DNA of 64,000 nt from B3-G11 sp036985855 (GTDB lineage Bacteria; Actinomycetota; Acidimicrobiia; Spongiisociales; UBA5794): positions 35,836 to 99,835 of the forward strand of contig BTQL01000002.1 of the NCBI GenBank assembly GCA_036985855.1. The letters are read 5' to 3'. Below, one piece after another: positions 24,312 to 33,206 of this stretch. How positions within the stretch are numbered: the first letter of the stretch is position 1; each line of letters begins with the position of its first letter. The position numbers and the translations under genes are program-made. The notes under the pieces are model-generated. The model saw nothing but the letters and a program-made list of their open reading frames with translations. It made no database searches and was not told the DNA's origin.

Positions 24312-25198
24312 AGATCGTGTCCACTTTCAGACAGGCGCGCGACCTGTCACAAGAACGCGTCGGGCTTGTTCCGACAATGGGTTATCTCCACGAGGGGCAT
24401 CTCAGCCTCATCGAGGCTGCCAGCGACGGAAACGACACCGTAGTCGTGAGCATCTTCGTCAATCCGCTCCAGTTCAACGAGACAACCGATCTCGATTCCT
24501 ATCCAAGGGATATCGAGCGAGACGCCAGCCTTGCACACAAGGCAGGAGCCGACATCTTGTTCGTACCAGACGCCGAGTACATGTATCCAGCCGAGCCGCG
24601 AGTCACAGTTTCAGTATCTGAGGTATCGGGAGGGATGGAGGGAGCCCACCGGCCGGGACACTTTGCTGGCGTAGCGACCGTGGTGGCAAAGCTCTTTGCC
24701 GGCATTCAGCCTGATTCGGCATACTTCGGTCGAAAGGATGCCCAGCAACTCGCCGTCGTGCGCACGATGGGGAGTGATCTCGGATTCCCGATCAACGTGC
24801 ACGGTATGCCGATCGTGCGCGAGTTCGACGGTTTGGCGCTATCGAGCCGCAACGTGAAGATCGACCCAGCACTCCGTACGTCCGCACGGTCGTTGTCCTC
24901 TGGTCTGTCGTTGGCGGCTGACGCCTTCGAAGCGGGGGAGATGGCGTCTGGAGTACTCAAGAGAATCGTCGGCGATCGACTCGGAGCCGAGCAAAGCGTT
25001 CGTGTTGAATACGTTGAAGTTGCGCGGTCCAAAGACGCTGCGATCGTCGATACGATCGATTCCGAGGTGTTCCTTGCGGTCGCGGCGCGTGTCGGGAACG
25101 TTCGGCTCATCGACAACGTGCATCTCGATCCCGGTACGGGAGCCGCCGACCGAGGTCTTCGTCTCAAAGAACCGAGCATCCTGTATGGAGGATCCTGA
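24308..25198 (+). CDS. panC: Pantothenate synthetase
   Basis: The enzyme ligates pantoate and beta-alanine using ATP. The ATP-binding VPTMGYLHEGHLSLI lies near residue 22, SIFVNPLQFNETTDLDSYPR near residue 52, then GAHRPGHFAGVATVVAKLF, YFGRKDAQQLAVV and LSSRNVKI. All the HIGH-type and KMSK-like positions are recognisable, and the length (296) is normal. It overlaps coaX by one base. panD, which follows panC in many actinobacteria, is missing here, so beta-alanine must come from elsewhere or panD is located outside the window. Confidence 0.95.
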   Translation: MKIVSTFRQARDLSQERVGLVPTMGYLHEGHLSLIEAASDGNDTVVVSIFVNPLQFNETTDLDSYPRDIERDASLAHKAGADILFVPDAEYMYPAEPRVTVSVSEVSGGMEGAHRPGHFAGVATVVAKLFAGIQPDSAYFGRKDAQQLAVVRTMGSDLGFPINVHGMPIVREFDGLALSSRNVKIDPALRTSARSLSSGLSLAADAFEAGEMASGVLKRIVGDRLGAEQSVRVEYVEVARSKDAAIVDTIDSEVFLAVAARVGNVRLIDNVHLDPGTGAADRGLRLKEPSILYGGS

Positions 25199-25971
25199 TG
25201 CTGCTCACTATTGATGTTGGGAACACCCAGGTTGCACTCGGTATGTTCGACCACGAAGAGCTGGTGGGGCATTGGAGACTCTCGACGAATTCCGAGGCGA
25301 CGTTCGACGAGGCCAGGTGGCAGCTCGCTGGCATCCTCGGCGCCGATGGATTCACGCAGAGCGATATCCGCGGTGTCGCGATCTCAAGCGTCGTACCGGC
25401 AATGACGGCAGCGCTGCGACGGGTAGCACCGCACCTCACCTCTGGAAGAGTCGTCGTCGTCGAGCCAGGCGTGCGAACCGGTATGTCCATCGAAATCGAT
25501 AACCCGAGAGAGGTGGGCGCGGACCGGATCGTCAACGCGCTCGCGGCGAGGGAGCGATACGGAGCACCCGTAGTGGTTGTCGATTTCGGCACGTCGACGA
25601 ACTTCGACGTAGTCGGCCTCGAGGGTGCGTACCTCGGAGGAGCCATAGCCCCGGGGCTCGAGATTTCGACGAATGCGCTCATCTCCGGAACTGCGACGCT
25701 TCGCAAGGTCGAATTCTCACCCCCCAGATCGGTGATCGGGAAGGGAACGGTTGAGGCGATCCAGTCTGGAGGTCTGTACGGGCACGCAGGATTGGTGGAC
25801 GGGATCGTGGAGCGGATCGCCGCAGAGTTCGATGAGCCCGTGACCAGAGTGGCAACTGGTGGTCTGGCCTCTACCATCGTGCCTCACTGCTCGAGTGTCG
25901 ATACGGTTGACCCGTACCTGACGCTCGAGGGACTGCGCATTATCTTTGACTACAACCAGGACGTTGAATGA
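25198..25971 (+). CDS. coaX: Type III pantothenate kinase
   Basis: This 257-residue kinase of the ASKHA fold carries out the first CoA step. The phosphate-1 motif is LLTIDVGNTQVALGMF, followed by GADRIVNALAARERYG, VVVDFGTSTNFDVV and GLYGHAGLVDGIV. All key acidic residues (Asp in DVGNT, GADR and DFGTST) are kept. It is directly coupled to panC (overlap of one base) and to lysS (overlap of four bases). Confidence 0.94.
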   Translation: MLLTIDVGNTQVALGMFDHEELVGHWRLSTNSEATFDEARWQLAGILGADGFTQSDIRGVAISSVVPAMTAALRRVAPHLTSGRVVVVEPGVRTGMSIEIDNPREVGADRIVNALAARERYGAPVVVVDFGTSTNFDVVGLEGAYLGGAIAPGLEISTNALISGTATLRKVEFSPPRSVIGKGTVEAIQSGGLYGHAGLVDGIVERIAAEFDEPVTRVATGGLASTIVPHCSSVDTVDPYLTLEGLRIIFDYNQDVE

Positions 25972-27497
25972 CCGACGACGCCGAACACGACCAATTGCCG
26001 GCTGACGAATCCGATTCCCTCGAGTCGAACGCTCTGACCCGCGAACGCCTCGCGAAGTACCGAAAGGTGATGGAGCACGGTGGGTTCCCTTATGCCTTCA
26101 GTCGAACGGACACAGCCGAAGGTTTGGCTGAGCGGTTCCCTGACCTCGGCCCTGGAGCTTCTACTGGGGAGACCGCGACCATTGCCGGTCGTCTCATGAA
26201 CACCCGCGCAATGGGCAAGCTCATCTTTGCCCCGGTGGCCGATGGCTCAGGAACGCTTCAGCTGTTCGTCGACAAAGGCACTCTCGGCGACGATGCATTC
26301 GAGGCCTTTCGCGACCTCGACGCCGGCGACTGGATCGGTGCAACCGGGGAGGTGATCGCCACCAAGTCTGGCGAGCTGAGCCTACGGATCTCCGAGTTCG
26401 TGCTTCTTCAGAAGAGCCTGCGGCCGCTTCCCGACAAGTGGCATGGTCTCAAGGATGTCGAGCAGCGAAGCCGCAAGCGGTATCTCGACTTGCTTGCGAA
26501 CAAGGACGCAAGAGCCGTTGCGTTCACGAGAGCGAAGATCGTCCGTGAGTTGCGCAGCCAGTTCGAAAGACGTGGGTACGTCGAGGTTGAAACGCCTGTT
26601 CTGCTTCCAGAGGCGACCGGTGCCAATGCCAAACCATTTGCGACGAAACACGGCGCACTCGATATGGACATGTACCTGCGTATCGCCACGGAGCTGCACC
26701 TGAAGCGTCTCGTGGTCGGTGGCATCGAGAAGGTCTTCGAGATCGGCAGGATCTTTCGCAACGAAGGCATCGACTCGACGCACAATCCCGAGTTCACGAT
26801 GCTCGAGTCATACGAGGCTTTTGCGGACTATTCCGACATCATGGTGCTCGTCGAGCAGGTCATTGCAGCGTGCGCTGTGGTCGCTACCGGCGGTACGGAG
26901 ATCACGTACGACGGAAGAACGCTCGACCTCTCCGGTCCGTATCGGCGGGCCACGATGCTCGAGCTCACGCAGGGGGTTGTGGGAAAGGAAATCGACTACG
27001 ACACACCGGTGACGGACCTGCGGTCCCTGGCTGAAGAGAACGGAATCGAACCGGAGGAGCACTGGGGTTCGGGCAAGCTCATCGAGGCTCTCTTTGATGC
27101 GCTCGTCGAAGACTCGCTTTGGGAGCCAACCTATGTCACTGAGCATCCGATCGAGACCTCACCTCTCGCAAGGGTGCACAGAGACAAGCCGCATGTGACC
27201 GAACGATTCGAGCTGTTCATCGCAGGCAATGAGTACGCAAACGCATTCTCCGAACTCAACGACCCGTTCGACCAGCGGGCACGGTTCGAACTCCAGGCGG
27301 AAGCGATGGCGGCAGGCGACGACGAAGCGCATCCGATCGACGAGGACTACATCAGGGCGCTCGAGTACGGGCTGCCACCAACAGGTGGCCTCGGGATAGG
27401 TGTTGATCGTCTCGTGATGTTGCTCACCGACAAGCACCACATCAGAGAAGTGATTCTCTTTCCAACGATGCGACCGGAATCCAAGGACGAATCGTGA
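25968..27497 (+). CDS. lysS: Lysyl-tRNA synthetase (class II)
   Basis: This 509-residue enzyme has an N-terminal OB-fold anticodon domain (ATIAGRLMNTRAMGKLIFAPV) and the class II core: motif 1 around RRGYVEVETPVLLPEATGA, motif 2 IFRNEGIDSTHNPEFTMLE and motif 3 GLPPTGGLGIGVDRLVMLL. The first 30 residues are an extra acidic extension. It overlaps coaX upstream and the cupin gene downstream by four bases each. Confidence 0.97.
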   Translation: MTDDAEHDQLPADESDSLESNALTRERLAKYRKVMEHGGFPYAFSRTDTAEGLAERFPDLGPGASTGETATIAGRLMNTRAMGKLIFAPVADGSGTLQLFVDKGTLGDDAFEAFRDLDAGDWIGATGEVIATKSGELSLRISEFVLLQKSLRPLPDKWHGLKDVEQRSRKRYLDLLANKDARAVAFTRAKIVRELRSQFERRGYVEVETPVLLPEATGANAKPFATKHGALDMDMYLRIATELHLKRLVVGGIEKVFEIGRIFRNEGIDSTHNPEFTMLESYEAFADYSDIMVLVEQVIAACAVVATGGTEITYDGRTLDLSGPYRRATMLELTQGVVGKEIDYDTPVTDLRSLAEENGIEPEEHWGSGKLIEALFDALVEDSLWEPTYVTEHPIETSPLARVHRDKPHVTERFELFIAGNEYANAFSELNDPFDQRARFELQAEAMAAGDDEAHPIDEDYIRALEYGLPPTGGLGIGVDRLVMLLTDKHHIREVILFPTMRPESKDES

Positions 27498-27814
27498 CCG
27501 ATATCGGCACAACGAATCTCAGCGACATCACGGCGAGCCTCGAGATTCCCGACGATGGAGTTCTGTCGAAGGTTCTCTATCGAGATGACAACATTCGTGT
27601 CGTGGGTTTCGCGTTCGACACTGACCAGGAACTGACCGAACACACCGCGGCGGTCCCCGTGGTCATCCAGGTCATTTCAGGTCGCTTCCGGTTCACTACA
27701 GGCGATGAAACAACCGAGATCGGCCCGGAGTCGTGGACCCACCTCGAGGCATCAGTGCCGCATTCGCTCGTTGCTCTCGAACCATCCAGACTGCTATTGA
27801 CTCTGGTCTCATGA
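27494..27814 (+). CDS. Small cupin-like protein
   Basis: This 106-residue protein is a single beta-barrel of cupin type: LSKVLYRDDNIRVVGFAFD, DQELTEHTAAVPVVIQVISG, RFTTGDETTEIGPESWTHL, PHSLVALEPSRLLL. Only one metal-type His (in EHTA) and one near the end (PHSL) are seen, fewer than in metal-dependent cupins. The start overlaps lysS, so it is the last gene of the long ftsH-lysS run. Function unknown. Confidence 0.75.
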   Translation: MTDIGTTNLSDITASLEIPDDGVLSKVLYRDDNIRVVGFAFDTDQELTEHTAAVPVVIQVISGRFRFTTGDETTEIGPESWTHLEASVPHSLVALEPSRLLLTLVS

Positions 27815-27941
27815 CCCAGACGGTATGTCGCATCGCTTGTCATTGGTCGTCCGGCTCAGCGTATCGAGTGACAGGATGACTGCTCTTGAGCACTTCGGTC
27901 CGGACGGTAGAGGACCATCACCGAGAGCTGTGCCCTGTGTT

Positions 27942-29279
27942 CTATGCAGCGACGCCGTCTGAGCCGATCACACGCCACACCTTGTCGAACGAACCCACAA
28001 CTTCGACGAGGGACCCGTCTTCGATCGCGAACGCCATGCAGCGGACGATGCGGTCGCCTTGCTCGAATGCATAGGGGAACAGTCCAGTAGCGAAAATCTG
28101 GACCTTCGCCGGTCCGTTCTCAACGAAATCGTCTCGGAGATTCTCACAAACATCCTGGAACGCAGATGTCCCATCCTCTGGCCATTCATCGAACGGGATA
28201 CGTGCGTCACCGACGTACTGATATCCGTGAATACTGCCGCAATCCACTGCGTCCGGGGCGAATGCCCTGTCGAAACATTCGCCGGGCTCAGGGTTCCATC
28301 CCAGGTCGGGCGTTTCAGCCATTGGTCCGGCGATCAGTTCGATGCCTTCGACAGTCTCGAGGCGGACGACACATGCCAGATACCGATCTCCGCGATTCCA
28401 CTCGTCCGCATCCGGCATGTAGGTGACGAGCGTCGGCTTTTTGGTCTTCTGGGGACCGAATACCTCGGTGTACGCCTTGTCACATTCATAGTTCCGGTCA
28501 TAGTCGATGGCGTCGCCGTCGTACTCGGTGAGGCTTGTGCCAATCTGGCGGGAGGTGATCACCTCGGCGTTGTGAGGTCCTTGACATGGCACAACGATGT
28601 CTGGCGGGAACGGTGCGTAGGGAAGCGTTTCGATGTCCGGGTCGATGTACAGGCATGCCCCCGGTTCCCACACTTGCTGTGGCTCGCTCTCGGATCCGAG
28701 CGCCTCGAGATACGTGATCGCGCTGTCTGCCACGATCGATGTTGCGATGACGAACCCGTCTCCCGTGGACCACGCATACAGGATGAGGCCGCTCAAGGTC
28801 TCCGTCTGATAGATGCCCGTCGAGATCTCCTCAGCGTCGACGTTTGAGAGAGTCGCGATGAGGGCAGGAACGAAGTTGGGGTCACCTCTCCAGGTGAGCG
28901 TCGGAATCACTGACACAGCAAGGAGACTCGTGTCGTCTCGGTCGGTGAAAACTTCCCAGGTGAGGCCTTCGACCAGGTCTTCAGGCAGCCACCGCTTGAT
29001 CGCCTCGAGTGCATCCACCTCGAACAATGTTGGCTCTCCGGCAAGTTTGAAGTCGCCCGCCTCCCAAAGCGCATCGGATGCGACGTCGTTCGGGTCCCCC
29101 CTCTCGGGTGCGTCGAGGTCTACTTGTGCAGTCGTGGTTGTCGTCGGCGCAGTATCACTGTTGGTGGTCGTTGTTGTGTCTTCAACGGTGGTGGTTGCCG
29201 GGGTTTCGCCAGCCGTTGGCACACAGGCCGCAGCGACGAGACCGAACGCGAGAACGAGAAGCATGATTCTAATTGGCAC
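27942..29279 (-). CDS. Lipoprotein with septum-formation-type domains
   Basis: This 445-residue protein has a signal peptide with lipobox AACVP, a Thr-rich stalk, a domain of about 150 residues with ALEAIKRWLPEDL, and then paired cysteine-containing segments (PGACLYIDP, VVPCQGPHNAEVITSRQIG, ECDKAYTEVFGP, YLACVVRLE; and again PGECFDRAF, VDCGSIHGYQYVG). The PC-x-GPH-x-AEV pattern is that of the Septum_form family. Two copies of the domain with likely disulfides are present. It would be anchored outside the membrane. The specific role is not established. Confidence 0.75.
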   Translation of the reverse strand: MPIRIMLLVLAFGLVAAACVPTAGETPATTTVEDTTTTTNSDTAPTTTTTAQVDLDAPERGDPNDVASDALWEAGDFKLAGEPTLFEVDALEAIKRWLPEDLVEGLTWEVFTDRDDTSLLAVSVIPTLTWRGDPNFVPALIATLSNVDAEEISTGIYQTETLSGLILYAWSTGDGFVIATSIVADSAITYLEALGSESEPQQVWEPGACLYIDPDIETLPYAPFPPDIVVPCQGPHNAEVITSRQIGTSLTEYDGDAIDYDRNYECDKAYTEVFGPQKTKKPTLVTYMPDADEWNRGDRYLACVVRLETVEGIELIAGPMAETPDLGWNPEPGECFDRAFAPDAVDCGSIHGYQYVGDARIPFDEWPEDGTSAFQDVCENLRDDFVENGPAKVQIFATGLFPYAFEQGDRIVRCMAFAIEDGSLVEVVGSFDKVWRVIGSDGVAA

Positions 29280-29352
29280 GTCGTGAACCTAGTGCTAGGA
29301 GAGCATTGATCAATACATGTCGGTCGGCTGCGAAGCCAGGGTGCATCAGAAT

Positions 29353-29406
29353 CCGTTCTCTGGGCTCACGACCGGATTGACTCCGGTCGTGAACCCTGGG
29401 TTTGCG
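29353..29406. repeat. Dispersed palindromic repeat, copy D
   Basis: CCGTTCTCTGGGCTCACGAC, a short spacer, then CTCCGGTCGTGAACCCTGGG. The arms GGGCTCACGACCGGA and TCCGGTCGTGAACCC pair almost perfectly around a 4-base loop. It lies between two leftward genes, in the same orientation as the copies at 15805 and 39088. Confidence 0.8.
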
Positions 29407-29416
29407 ATCGTGGGGG

Positions 29417-30463
29417 TTATCGGCGGGCGGAGGCGACGCGGTCCAGGAGGTACTGGTCGAGGTTGTGGAGGACATCGGTCAGGGGGTTTGCGGGGACGCG
29501 GTCTGCCGCTTTCTCGGCCTTGCTGATTCGGTCCTCGCACTCATCGAGGACGGTCTCGACGTAGCCACCCGAAACGGTGAGATCGATAACGTGCTCGATC
29601 GTCTCTTGTGGATACGGTCCACCACTGGCGAGACGGTCCCTTATCTCGTCTCCTCGGTAGCCATCCGCTGCAAGGAGTACGGCGAGCGTGAAGGTGCCGG
29701 CGCCGATATCGGACCCTGCAGGCTTGCCAAGGAACTCATCACTTGCGATGAGATCGAGCACGTCGTCTGTCATTTGGAACACCATGCCCATCTCCCACGC
29801 CCACTCCGAGATCGCCTCGACGTTGTTCGCGTCTGCGCCACCGGTCATCGCACCGAGGCGGGCCGATGTTCGTATGAGCGAGGCGGTCTTCCCGCCGATC
29901 ACCGTGTAGTAGCCCTCCGGACCATGTTCAAGACTGTGCGCATACACGAGCTCGGAAACCTGCCCCTCACACAACGTTGCGTAGGTTCGAGCAATGAGCG
30001 CGACCGCCTCTTCACCGAGTGGAGCCGCGATCTCGGATGCGCGGGCCAACAGGAAGTCACCCGCGAGGATCGCCACGGTGTTCGACCAGTTGGTGTTGAC
30101 GGATACCTTCCCTCGCCGGGCGTCCGCTTCATCGATCACATCGTCGTGGTACAACGAACCCAGATGCACGAGCTCAACGGCAACCCCGGCCTCAACCGGC
30201 CCACCGCCGTCGCTCGAACCGAGCTCGGCAGCGACCTGAGCGAGCAGTGGCCTGTACCGCTTTCCCCCGGCGCTGAGGAGATGCTGAGCTATCTCGGTCA
30301 GGAAGCGAGTCTCGGCGACCGATACTTCAAAGAGCCGTGTCTCTACCGCACCCATGCGTTCCCACACGCGTGGAATCGGTACGAGATCTTGGAAGATCGG
30401 CTCGTCCAACGTCAGCTCCGGTGCCGGGAATGTCGATGCTAGCCCGCCGGTTAGAGGTACCAA
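29417..30463 (-). CDS. Polyprenyl diphosphate synthase (trans-isoprenyl synthase)
   Basis: This 348-residue prenyl elongating enzyme makes the isoprenoid tail for menaquinone or a related lipid. LLSAGGKRYRPLL precedes the first aspartate-rich motif in LGSLYHDDVIDEADARRG; GKTASLIRTSA and the second motif in FQMTDDVLDL follow. The residues before the first DDxxD are bulky, as in long-chain producers. Chain length is not decided by sequence reading. It stands alone, divergent from clpC. Confidence 0.9.
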   Translation of the reverse strand: MVPLTGGLASTFPAPELTLDEPIFQDLVPIPRVWERMGAVETRLFEVSVAETRFLTEIAQHLLSAGGKRYRPLLAQVAAELGSSDGGGPVEAGVAVELVHLGSLYHDDVIDEADARRGKVSVNTNWSNTVAILAGDFLLARASEIAAPLGEEAVALIARTYATLCEGQVSELVYAHSLEHGPEGYYTVIGGKTASLIRTSARLGAMTGGADANNVEAISEWAWEMGMVFQMTDDVLDLIASDEFLGKPAGSDIGAGTFTLAVLLAADGYRGDEIRDRLASGGPYPQETIEHVIDLTVSGGYVETVLDECEDRISKAEKAADRVPANPLTDVLHNLDQYLLDRVASARR

Positions 30464-30525
30464 ACAGACAGGCTCGGTTCCAGAATCGGGTGTTCGCTAT
30501 CCACGGCGTAGAGCGTTTCGATACC

Positions 30526-30531
30526 TATACT
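30526..30531 (+). promoter_or_regulatory. Candidate -10 element of clpC
   Basis: TATACT at 30526-30531 is a near-consensus -10 hexamer 53 bases before the clpC start. No good -35 hexamer lies 16-18 bases upstream, so an activator or alternative sigma factor may be needed. The call rests on the -10 only. Confidence 0.35.
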
Positions 30532-30583
30532 CCGCGAGGCGCACCGGAATCGGAGCGCCAATGCCGTATAAGAGGTGACAAAC

Positions 30584-33085
30584 GTGTTCGAGCGTTTCAC
30601 AGACAGAGCTCGCAGGGTCGTAGTGCTCGCCCAGGAGGAAGCGCGCCTCTTGAACCACAACTACATCGGCACTGAGCACATCCTCCTTGGTCTCATCCAT
30701 GAAGGCGAAGGTGTTGCTGCCAGGGCACTCGAAAGTCTTGGCATCGACCTCGAATCCGTGCGTACCCAGGTCGTTGAGATAATCGGCCAGGGATCCCAAG
30801 CCCCAACAGGCCATATTCCTTTCACTCCAAGGGCAAAGAAGGTCCTCGAGCTTTCGCTCAGAGAAGCATTGCAACTCGGTCACAATTACATCGGTACTGA
30901 GCACATCCTCCTCGGTCTGATTCGTGAGGGCGAGGGCGTCGCTGCCCAGGTCCTTGTGAAACTTGGCGCCGAGCTCACCAAGGTGCGACAGACGGTGATA
31001 CAGCTGCTCTCTGGCGTCCAGGGTGAAGAAGGCGAACGCTCGGGTAGCCATCAGAGTGGTGGATCGGGTTCCCGCGGCGAGGGATCGTCGTCAGGATCAG
31101 CCGTCCTGGACCAATTCGGCCGCAATCTCACCCAGTTGGCACGGGAGCAAGAGCTTGACCCTGTCATCGGGCGTGCTACTGAGATCGAGCGGGTCATGCA
31201 GGTGCTGTCACGGCGCACGAAGAACAATCCGGTGCTCATCGGGGAACCTGGGGTTGGCAAGACGGCGATCGTTGAGGGGCTTGCCCAGATGATCGTTGAC
31301 GGGACGGTTCCTGACACCCTGACGGGCAAGCACATCTACACACTCGACCTCGGTGCGCTTGTTGCAGGATCGAGGTACCGAGGCGATTTCGAGGAACGCC
31401 TCAAGAAGGTACTGAAGGAGATCAGGACGCGAGGCGACATCATCCTGTTCATCGACGAGATCCATACGCTCGTCGGTGCAGGTGCAGCCGAAGGCGCGAT
31501 TGATGCTGCGAGCATCCTCAAGCCCATGCTTGCCCGTGGCGAACTGCAAACGATCGGGGCCACGACTCTGGAGGAGTACCGGAAATACCTCGAGAAGGAT
31601 TCTGCCCTCGAGCGCCGCTTCCAGCCCATCAAGGTGGACGAGCCCTCCGTTGCGGACACGATCAAGATCCTCGGTGGCCTACGAGATTCGTATGAGGAGC
31701 ATCACAAGGTCGAATTCACGGACCAGGCGCTCGTGAACGCGGCGAATCTGGCAGATCGCTACATCGCCGACCGGTTCCTTCCCGACAAGGCGATAGACCT
31801 CATCGATGAGGCCGGCAGCCGCATGCGTCTTCGTCGCTCGGATCTCCCTCAGGAGATCAAGGAGATCGATGACCAGATCGGCAAGATCCGCACGGATAAG
31901 CGTGAAGCCGTCAACGCTCAACAGTACGAGCGCGCAGCTCAACTTCGTGATCGTGAACGCGAGTTGGTAAAGGAACGCACCGAAGCAGAGACTTCGGCGG
32001 CCGAGTCCGGACCGGTATTCAAATCAACGATCGACGAGGATGAGATCGCGGAAGTCCTTGCCCAGTGGACGGGCATTCCGGTGCACAGGTTGACAGAGGA
32101 AGAGACGTCCAAGCTTCTCAACATGGAGGACGAGCTCCACAAGCGCATCATCGGGCAGGGCGACGGGATCACCGCCGTCTCCAAGGCCATCAGGCGAACA
32201 AGAGCCGGTCTCAAGGATCCGAAGCGTCCGGGCGGTTCGTTTATCTTCCTCGGTCCCTCCGGTGTGGGAAAGACCGAGACGGCCAAATCGCTCACCGAAT
32301 TCCTGTTCGGTGACGAGTCTTCGCTCATCCAGATCGATATGTCTGAGTACATGGAGAAACACGCGGTTTCGCGGCTCGTCGGCTCGCCTCCGGGATACGT
32401 CGGTTACGACGAGGGAGGACAGCTCACCGAGGCTGTCCGGCGCAAGCCCTTCTCGGTGGTGCTGTTCGATGAGATCGAAAAGGCGCACCCTGATGTCTTC
32501 AACATCCTCCTCCAGATCCTCGAAGACGGTCATCTGACCGATTCACAGGGTCGAACCGTGGATTTCAAGAACACCGTCATCATCATGACATCGAACCTCG
32601 GAACCGCCGAGCTTCGCAAGAAGTCGATCGGGTTCGCAAAGGACGACGACGCGCTCAACTACGACAAGATGCGCGAAAAAGTGATGGATGCGCTCAAGAA
32701 CCACTTCCGTCCCGAGTTCCTCAACCGTGTCGATGAGGTGATCGTCTTCCACGAGCTCACCATGGAAGAAGTCAAGTCGATCGTCGACCTACTGCTTGTA
32801 CGTGTCAGGGAGCAGCTCGAGAACCAGGCACTCGATCTTGTCCTGACTGATGACGCGAAGGAGCTGCTCGCACGGAAGGGTTATGACCCACAGCTCGGTG
32901 CAAGGCCCTTGCGCCGTGCCATCCAGCAGTTACTCGAAGACCCGTTGTCCGAGAAGGTTCTTTTCAAGGAGTTCCCTGCCGGAAGCACGGTACTTGTGAC
33001 CGTCGACGAAGAGGCGGAGGAAGAGCTCGCTTTCGAAGCGATCGAGACCCCTGCCGAACCGCCGGTTGAGCTAGCCGAGAACTGA
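30584..33085 (+). CDS. clpC: ATP-dependent Clp protease ATP-binding subunit ClpC
   Basis: This Hsp100 unfoldase feeds substrates to ClpP. From the GTG at 30584 (AGAGG upstream) the product is 833 residues: two Clp N-repeats (each with HNYIGTEHILLGLI), D1 AAA domain (Walker A GEPGVGKTAI; FIDEIHTLVGAGAAEGAIDA), a UVR-like middle segment (NAQQYERAAQLRDRERELV), D2 (Walker A GPSGVGKTE; VVLFDEIEKAHPDVFN) and an acidic C-terminus. A GTG at 30575 would add three residues. The proximity to lysS matches actinobacterial synteny. Length and motifs are normal. Confidence 0.97.
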   Translation: MFERFTDRARRVVVLAQEEARLLNHNYIGTEHILLGLIHEGEGVAARALESLGIDLESVRTQVVEIIGQGSQAPTGHIPFTPRAKKVLELSLREALQLGHNYIGTEHILLGLIREGEGVAAQVLVKLGAELTKVRQTVIQLLSGVQGEEGERSGSHQSGGSGSRGEGSSSGSAVLDQFGRNLTQLAREQELDPVIGRATEIERVMQVLSRRTKNNPVLIGEPGVGKTAIVEGLAQMIVDGTVPDTLTGKHIYTLDLGALVAGSRYRGDFEERLKKVLKEIRTRGDIILFIDEIHTLVGAGAAEGAIDAASILKPMLARGELQTIGATTLEEYRKYLEKDSALERRFQPIKVDEPSVADTIKILGGLRDSYEEHHKVEFTDQALVNAANLADRYIADRFLPDKAIDLIDEAGSRMRLRRSDLPQEIKEIDDQIGKIRTDKREAVNAQQYERAAQLRDRERELVKERTEAETSAAESGPVFKSTIDEDEIAEVLAQWTGIPVHRLTEEETSKLLNMEDELHKRIIGQGDGITAVSKAIRRTRAGLKDPKRPGGSFIFLGPSGVGKTETAKSLTEFLFGDESSLIQIDMSEYMEKHAVSRLVGSPPGYVGYDEGGQLTEAVRRKPFSVVLFDEIEKAHPDVFNILLQILEDGHLTDSQGRTVDFKNTVIIMTSNLGTAELRKKSIGFAKDDDALNYDKMREKVMDALKNHFRPEFLNRVDEVIVFHELTMEEVKSIVDLLLVRVREQLENQALDLVLTDDAKELLARKGYDPQLGARPLRRAIQQLLEDPLSEKVLFKEFPAGSTVLVTVDEEAEEELAFEAIETPAEPPVELAEN

Positions 33086-33206
33086 GCAACTTCGCTCGTC
33101 GGTTGTCGGCCGCATGAGTTATCCGTTCGCGAACCGCTATCATTATCTGGTTCCCCGTACCTTGTGCACAGGGGAAAAAATTATTCGACTATTGAAAGGG
33201 TGCGTG

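Noticed and set aside
29402..30442. Long rightward ORF opposite the polyprenyl synthase
   Set aside because: Shadow of the real gene; no recognisable motifs.
30495..30515. GTTCGCTATCCACGGCG as a ClgR operator before clpC
   Set aside because: Half-sites are present but the spacing is about three bases too long for the ClgR consensus I know.
33125..33134. GTTCGCGAAC palindrome upstream of the BMP gene as a named operator
   Set aside because: A 10-base palindrome is short and no matching second site or clear promoter position supports a specific regulator.
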